Origin: Bacteroidales bacterium
GTDB lineage: Bacteria; Bacteroidota; Bacteroidia; Bacteroidales; Dysgonomonadaceae
Direction of reading: 5' to 3'
Length of the DNA stretch: 17,460 nt
Assembly: GCA_012799155.1 (NCBI GenBank)
Contig: JAAZLV010000207.1
Location: 1 to 17,460 of the forward strand
Under the pieces are notes generated by a model, which was not told where the DNA came from, ran no database searches, and worked only from the letters and a program-made list of their open reading frames with translations. The position numbers and the translations under genes were made by a program. This document shows positions 14,619 to 17,460 of this stretch, in pieces. Position 1 is the stretch's first letter. Every line of letters starts with the position of its first letter.

Positions 14619-16055
14619 TCAACCCTCTTTTACCGGTTTGAGCCCCATCTCTTCAGCAAGTACAAGCATATAGCGATATGCATCATCATGTTCGTTGGGG
14701 ATTATCCCATCAAGAATTGCATCCTTGATGGCCGTCTTCAGGACACCGACCTCCCTACATTCGGGAAGACCGAAAAGTGTCATGATCTCATTGCCGTCCA
14801 CTGGTGGCTGAAAGTTGCGTACTCGGTCTTTTTCCTCAATCTCACGAAGTTTGCGACGTAGAATTTTGAAGTTGCTCACAAAACGACGTACCTTGACGGG
14901 GTTCTTTGAGGTGATGTCAGCTTCACAAAGGGTCATCAAGTGGTCAATGTCGTCACCGGCATCAAAGAGTAAACGGCGCACGGCTGAGTCGGTGACCTCA
15001 TCTTCTACCAACTGCATTGGTCGCATGTGGAGGGAGACCAGCTTCTGTACATATTTCATCTTCTCATTCTGGGGCAGCTTCATTCTGCGAAAAAGATGGG
15101 GTATCATTTTCGCACCTATGAAGTTATGGTTGTGAAAGGTCCATCCTAACTTAGGGTCCCAACGCTTGGTCACTGGCTTGGCGATGTCGTGCAATAGTGC
15201 GGACCATCGTAACCAGAGGTCATCTGTCTCACGGGCGATATTGTCTAACACGGAGAGTGTGTGATAAAAATTGTCCTTGTGCCCTACACCCTCTTTTGTC
15301 TCAACACCTTTCAATGCTGTAAGTTCGGGAAAGAGTATCTCCAGTAGACCAGTTTTTTCGAGCAGGATGAATCCGACAGATGGTTTGGGTGAGAGAATGA
15401 TCTTGTTCATCTCTTCAGTGATTCGTTCCATGGAGACGATGGAGATACGCTCCTTGTTGCGATCAATGGCGTCGAAGCTATCGGGGTATATGTCAAATCC
15501 AAGCTGGGTGGCAAAACGTACTGCCCGCATCATCCGTAGCGGATCGTCACTGAAAGTAATGTCAGGGTCAAGTGGTGTGCGGATGATCAGATCCTCTAGG
15601 TCCTGCATGCCACCAAAGGGGTCCAGCAACTCCCCAAAGCGTTCACTGTTCAGGCAGAAAGCCATTGCGTTTATTGTAAAGTCGCGTCGCCGCTGATCAT
15701 CCTCCAAGGTACCATCTTCCACGATGGGCTTGCGTGAGTCGCTCCGGTATGACTCTTTTCGGGCACCAACAAACTCAATTTCGTATTCTTTGTATTTGAT
15801 CTGAGCGGTACCAAAGTTTTTAAAAAGAGTAAGATGCGCCTCCTTGCCCAGCTTGCGTGCGATGGCAGTTGCAAGTACTGTACCTTTACCAATCGCAACC
15901 ACGTCGATATCATTTGAGGGTCGAAAGAGAAAGAAATCGCGCACGTATCCCCCTATCAGATAGCATTCCATCTGCAACTCATCCGCAGTTTGAGAGATCA
16001 TCCTGAATAGTGGTGTGTCTATATGTGCCCTAATTTCTTCCGTGGAAATATTCAT
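14619..16055 (-). CDS. cca: CCA tRNA nucleotidyltransferase, HD-domain type
   Basis: The enzyme adds or repairs the 3' CCA end of tRNAs. The class II nucleotidyltransferase head carries 'IGGYVRD' (34-40) and the metal-binding DxD in 'SNDIDVV' (D49 and D51), then '[12 protein letters not shown]' (122-133) and '[13 protein letters not shown]' (170-182). A C-terminal HD domain has 'LLHDIAKP' (287-294; H289 and D290). I chose the ATG at 16055 (478 residues); the frame continues to a TTG at 16079, which would add eight residues and is less likely. A related poly(A) polymerase activity cannot be excluded from sequence, but CCA addition is the expected role for this family in Bacteroidetes. The gene diverges from the lipoprotein gene and is followed by a 108-base gap to ftsX. 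Confidence 0.92.
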   Translation of the reverse strand: MNISTEEIRAHIDTPLFRMISQTADELQMECYLIGGYVRDFFLFRPSNDIDVVAIGKGTVLATAIARKLGKEAHLTLFKNFGTAQIKYKEYEIEFVGARKESYRSDSRKPIVEDGTLEDDQRRRDFTINAMAFCLNSERFGELLDPFGGMQDLEDLIIRTPLDPDITFSDDPLRMMRAVRFATQLGFDIYPDSFDAIDRNKERISIVSMERITEEMNKIILSPKPSVGFILLEKTGLLEILFPELTALKGVETKEGVGHKDNFYHTLSVLDNIARETDDLWLRWSALLHDIAKPVTKRWDPKLGWTFHNHNFIGAKMIPHLFRRMKLPQNEKMKYVQKLVSLHMRPMQLVEDEVTDSAVRRLLFDAGDDIDHLMTLCEADITSKNPVKVRRFVSNFKILRRKLREIEEKDRVRNFQPPVDGNEIMTLFGLPECREVGVLKTAIKDAILDGIIPNEHDDAYRYMLVLAEEMGLKPVKEG

Positions 16056-16131
16056 GTTCAATGGACTTTTATCAATCAATTAGCTATGGAGCAGTTTGTC
16101 ATTCTGCTGTACTGTTTTTTGTTACGATTTG

Positions 16132-16139
16132 CAAAATTA
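16132..16139 (-). promoter_or_regulatory. -7 element for the CCA-transferase gene
   Basis: On the minus strand this reads TAATTTTG, a full match to TAnnTTTG. The -33 position is not well matched. Transcription would begin near 16125, about 70 bases before the ATG at 16055. Confidence 0.5.
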
Positions 16140-16174
16140 CAATAATAGTCTCTTAAAGCCATTTTTATGCCGAA

Positions 16175-16190
16175 TATATTTGTACTTTTG
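16175..16190 (+). promoter_or_regulatory. Two abutting -7 elements for the lipoprotein gene
   Basis: TATATTTG (16175-16182) is followed directly by TACTTTTG (16183-16190). Both match TAnnTTTG in full. No clear TTTG -33 element lies 19-21 bases upstream of either. The leader to the ATG at 16248 would be about 50 bases. Confidence 0.5.
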
Positions 16191-16247
16191 CACTCGAATT
16201 CGTTGCTAAGCAGGTTATTTTTTGTCAGTTGATATTGTTTTTCTCTT

Positions 16248-17090
16248 ATGCGTTACTCTCATCATTTGATTTCACCCTGGTTAATACTGCTTTTTATACT
16301 CTCCTGCGGAGGTAGTGACAGTGGCGCCAGAGAAAATCTAAGGGAAGCGAGAAATGCTTTCGAGAAGGGAAATTATAACCTTGCTAAGTTGAAGATTGAC
16401 AGCATAAAGATACTTTATCCAAAAGCTTTTGATGAGATTGATGCAGGTTTTAAATTAATGCAGGAAATACGCATGACAGAGAACCGGCGAAACATCATCT
16501 ACTGTGATTCTATGCTCCGTGTGAATTATATAGCACTCAGCAAACTGCTGAATGATTTTGACTATGTAAGAGACAGCCGTTATCAGGAGTTCGGAGAGTA
16601 TTATCCCAAGACCTATCCACTTCACTCTTCACTCGAAAGAAACGGGCTCCGTTCAGGTGTACAAGAGAGGGGGGGCCTTTTTATCGAGAGTGTGCTCGCC
16701 GGAAATGCCATTCAACACAACCGTATCAGGGTAACAGCAGCTGACGGCAGCTATGCCGAGAGCGGCCGTGTGACTGCCGACGGGTTCAACTACCGGTTCA
16801 GCACGCTCAACAGGAACTACGAGATCGTACGTTTCACCGGCAACGATGAGAACGGTGTGGCCGCCTACATCCACGCCTACCGCGACCAGCCGCTCACCCT
16901 GCATTTCATTGGTAACCGTACGGTGAACACAGCTCTGAACGATGCGGCGAAAAAAGGAATCAGCCTTTCGTTCGAACTCTCCACCCTATTGCTTGACATC
17001 GAACAACTGAAGTTCGAGAAGGAACGCAGCGAGGTGCTGATCCGCTATCTGGAGAGCCGTGCCAACAGCCTGCAACAGAATAAGCGCTGA
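16248..17090 (+). CDS. Predicted lipoprotein of unknown function
   Basis: I do not recognise the family. The 280-residue product starts with a signal sequence (residues 1-19) ending in a lipobox, 'FILSC', with Cys20, then 'GGSDSG', so it is likely lipid-anchored in the envelope. Residues 29-75 are helical and resemble one or two TPR-like hairpins ('AFEKGNYNLAKLKIDSI'). The middle (about 130-225) seems beta-rich, with 'GRVTADGFNYRFSTLN'. The last ~35 residues are a strong coiled-coil candidate ('LKFEKERSEVLIRYLESRA'). Base composition changes inside the gene: 19 of 60 bases are G or C at 16381-16440 but 38 of 60 at 16741-16800. A run of seven G lies at 16669-16675, just before the richer half. 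The gene is intact and monocistronic here; its neighbours are the divergent CCA gene and a downstream riboswitch. Confidence 0.72.
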   Translation: MRYSHHLISPWLILLFILSCGGSDSGARENLREARNAFEKGNYNLAKLKIDSIKILYPKAFDEIDAGFKLMQEIRMTENRRNIIYCDSMLRVNYIALSKLLNDFDYVRDSRYQEFGEYYPKTYPLHSSLERNGLRSGVQERGGLFIESVLAGNAIQHNRIRVTAADGSYAESGRVTADGFNYRFSTLNRNYEIVRFTGNDENGVAAYIHAYRDQPLTLHFIGNRTVNTALNDAAKKGISLSFELSTLLLDIEQLKFEKERSEVLIRYLESRANSLQQNKR

Positions 17091-17279
17091 TGTTTTCGAT
17101 ATATCCCGGGCCTAAAACCATAAGACCCTTGGCTCACAATCGAACTTCCCATATCTCGTATGCAATCGTTAAAATTCCACATCCCTATTTCCATATCCTA
17201 TACCTCACATTCACAACATGATCAAAAAAACCTCTCTTTTATTTTCGTGATTCATGGATCAATATTCAAATGTTTGCTA

Positions 17280-17287
17280 TACCTTTG
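17280..17287 (+). promoter_or_regulatory. -7 element upstream of the cobalamin riboswitch
   Basis: TACCTTTG is a full match to TAnnTTTG. It lies about 20 bases before the first paired element of the riboswitch, so transcription would start near 17294. The -33 region is not well matched. Confidence 0.55.
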
Positions 17288-17293
17288 TCTTGA

Positions 17294-17460
17294 TTTTTGG
17301 TGTTGCTCACTTCACACGGCTTCGAAGTGAACGATGAAAAGGGAATCAGGTGTAAATCCTGAACAGACCCGCTGCTGTAAGCTCCGCTTATGTGCTGAAC
17401 AAAGACCTCAATTGCCACTGTCCACCAGGATGGGAAGGCGTTCAGACACGGGAGTAAGTC
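17294..17460 (+). ncRNA. Cobalamin (B12) riboswitch, cut by the window end
   Basis: The conserved core is plain: AAAAGGGAATCAGGTG (17337-17352), AATCC (17355-17359), CCCGCTGCTGTAA (17368-17380), the GCCACTG box (17414-17420) and GGGAAGGCG (17432-17440). An early hairpin pairs TCACTTC (17307-17313) with GAAGTGA (17324-17330). The window ends before the final conserved part around the AGACC box and before any expression platform. The controlled gene must lie downstream; B12 uptake or B12-related genes are usual. The rest of the gap after the lipoprotein stop (17091-17279) shows no gene or clear terminator. Confidence 0.93.

Noticed and set aside
15271..15696. Plus-strand 141-residue frame opposite the CCA-transferase gene
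   Set aside because: Ser/Arg-rich antisense shadow over conserved catalytic motifs of the real gene.
16056..16079. TTG start adding eight residues to the CCA-transferase
   Set aside because: An ATG follows in frame and gives the expected N-terminus.
16669..16675. Phase-variable G-tract
   Set aside because: Seven G is short for phase variation and the frame is intact; kept only as a minor remark.

Overview
The window looks like ordinary chromosomal housekeeping DNA from a member of the Bacteroidota, most likely the order Bacteroidales. The evidence is gene content and promoter type. Several intergenic gaps carry the Bacteroidetes -7 element TAnnTTTG, twice with a TTTG -33 element exactly 19 bases upstream. 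The run ftsX, DUF3098, uppP, truB, queA, folK is a Bacteroidetes-style cluster. A family such as Dysgonomonadaceae is possible but is only an impression. I saw no tRNA, rRNA, CRISPR array, insertion sequence or prophage gene.

Layout. Bases 1-2246 (+): the 3' part of a large protein with BACON-like beta-sandwich repeats followed by a propeller-like region, then pyrF (pyrimidine synthesis) three bases downstream. Bases 2247-2438 hold a striking array of eight 11-bp units, five in one orientation and three inverted, that can fold into one long hairpin. Then comes an HD-domain phosphohydrolase (+), convergent with a YbaN/DUF454 membrane protein (-). That gene and a low-molecular-weight protein tyrosine phosphatase (+) diverge from two consensus promoters. 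A bidirectional terminator separates the phosphatase from a small helix-hairpin-helix protein (-). prs (PRPP synthase, -), a cytoplasmic GH13 alpha-amylase-like enzyme (-) and a patatin-like lipase (-) follow. A pirin gene (+) runs head-on into folK (-), overlapping it by 7 bp.

Bases 10170-14510 (-) form one tight gene string read in the order ftsX, DUF3098, uppP, truB, queA, folK: cell division, undecaprenyl-phosphate recycling, tRNA pseudouridine and queuosine modification, and folate synthesis. A CCA-adding nucleotidyltransferase (-) lies upstream of it. A predicted lipoprotein (+) diverges from the CCA gene. The last ~170 bases are a cobalamin riboswitch with its own -7 box; the gene it controls lies beyond the window.

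No previously undescribed multi-gene system is evident. The least explained items are the 11-bp inverted repeat array, the BACON/propeller protein linked to pyrF, and the compositional step inside the lipoprotein gene.
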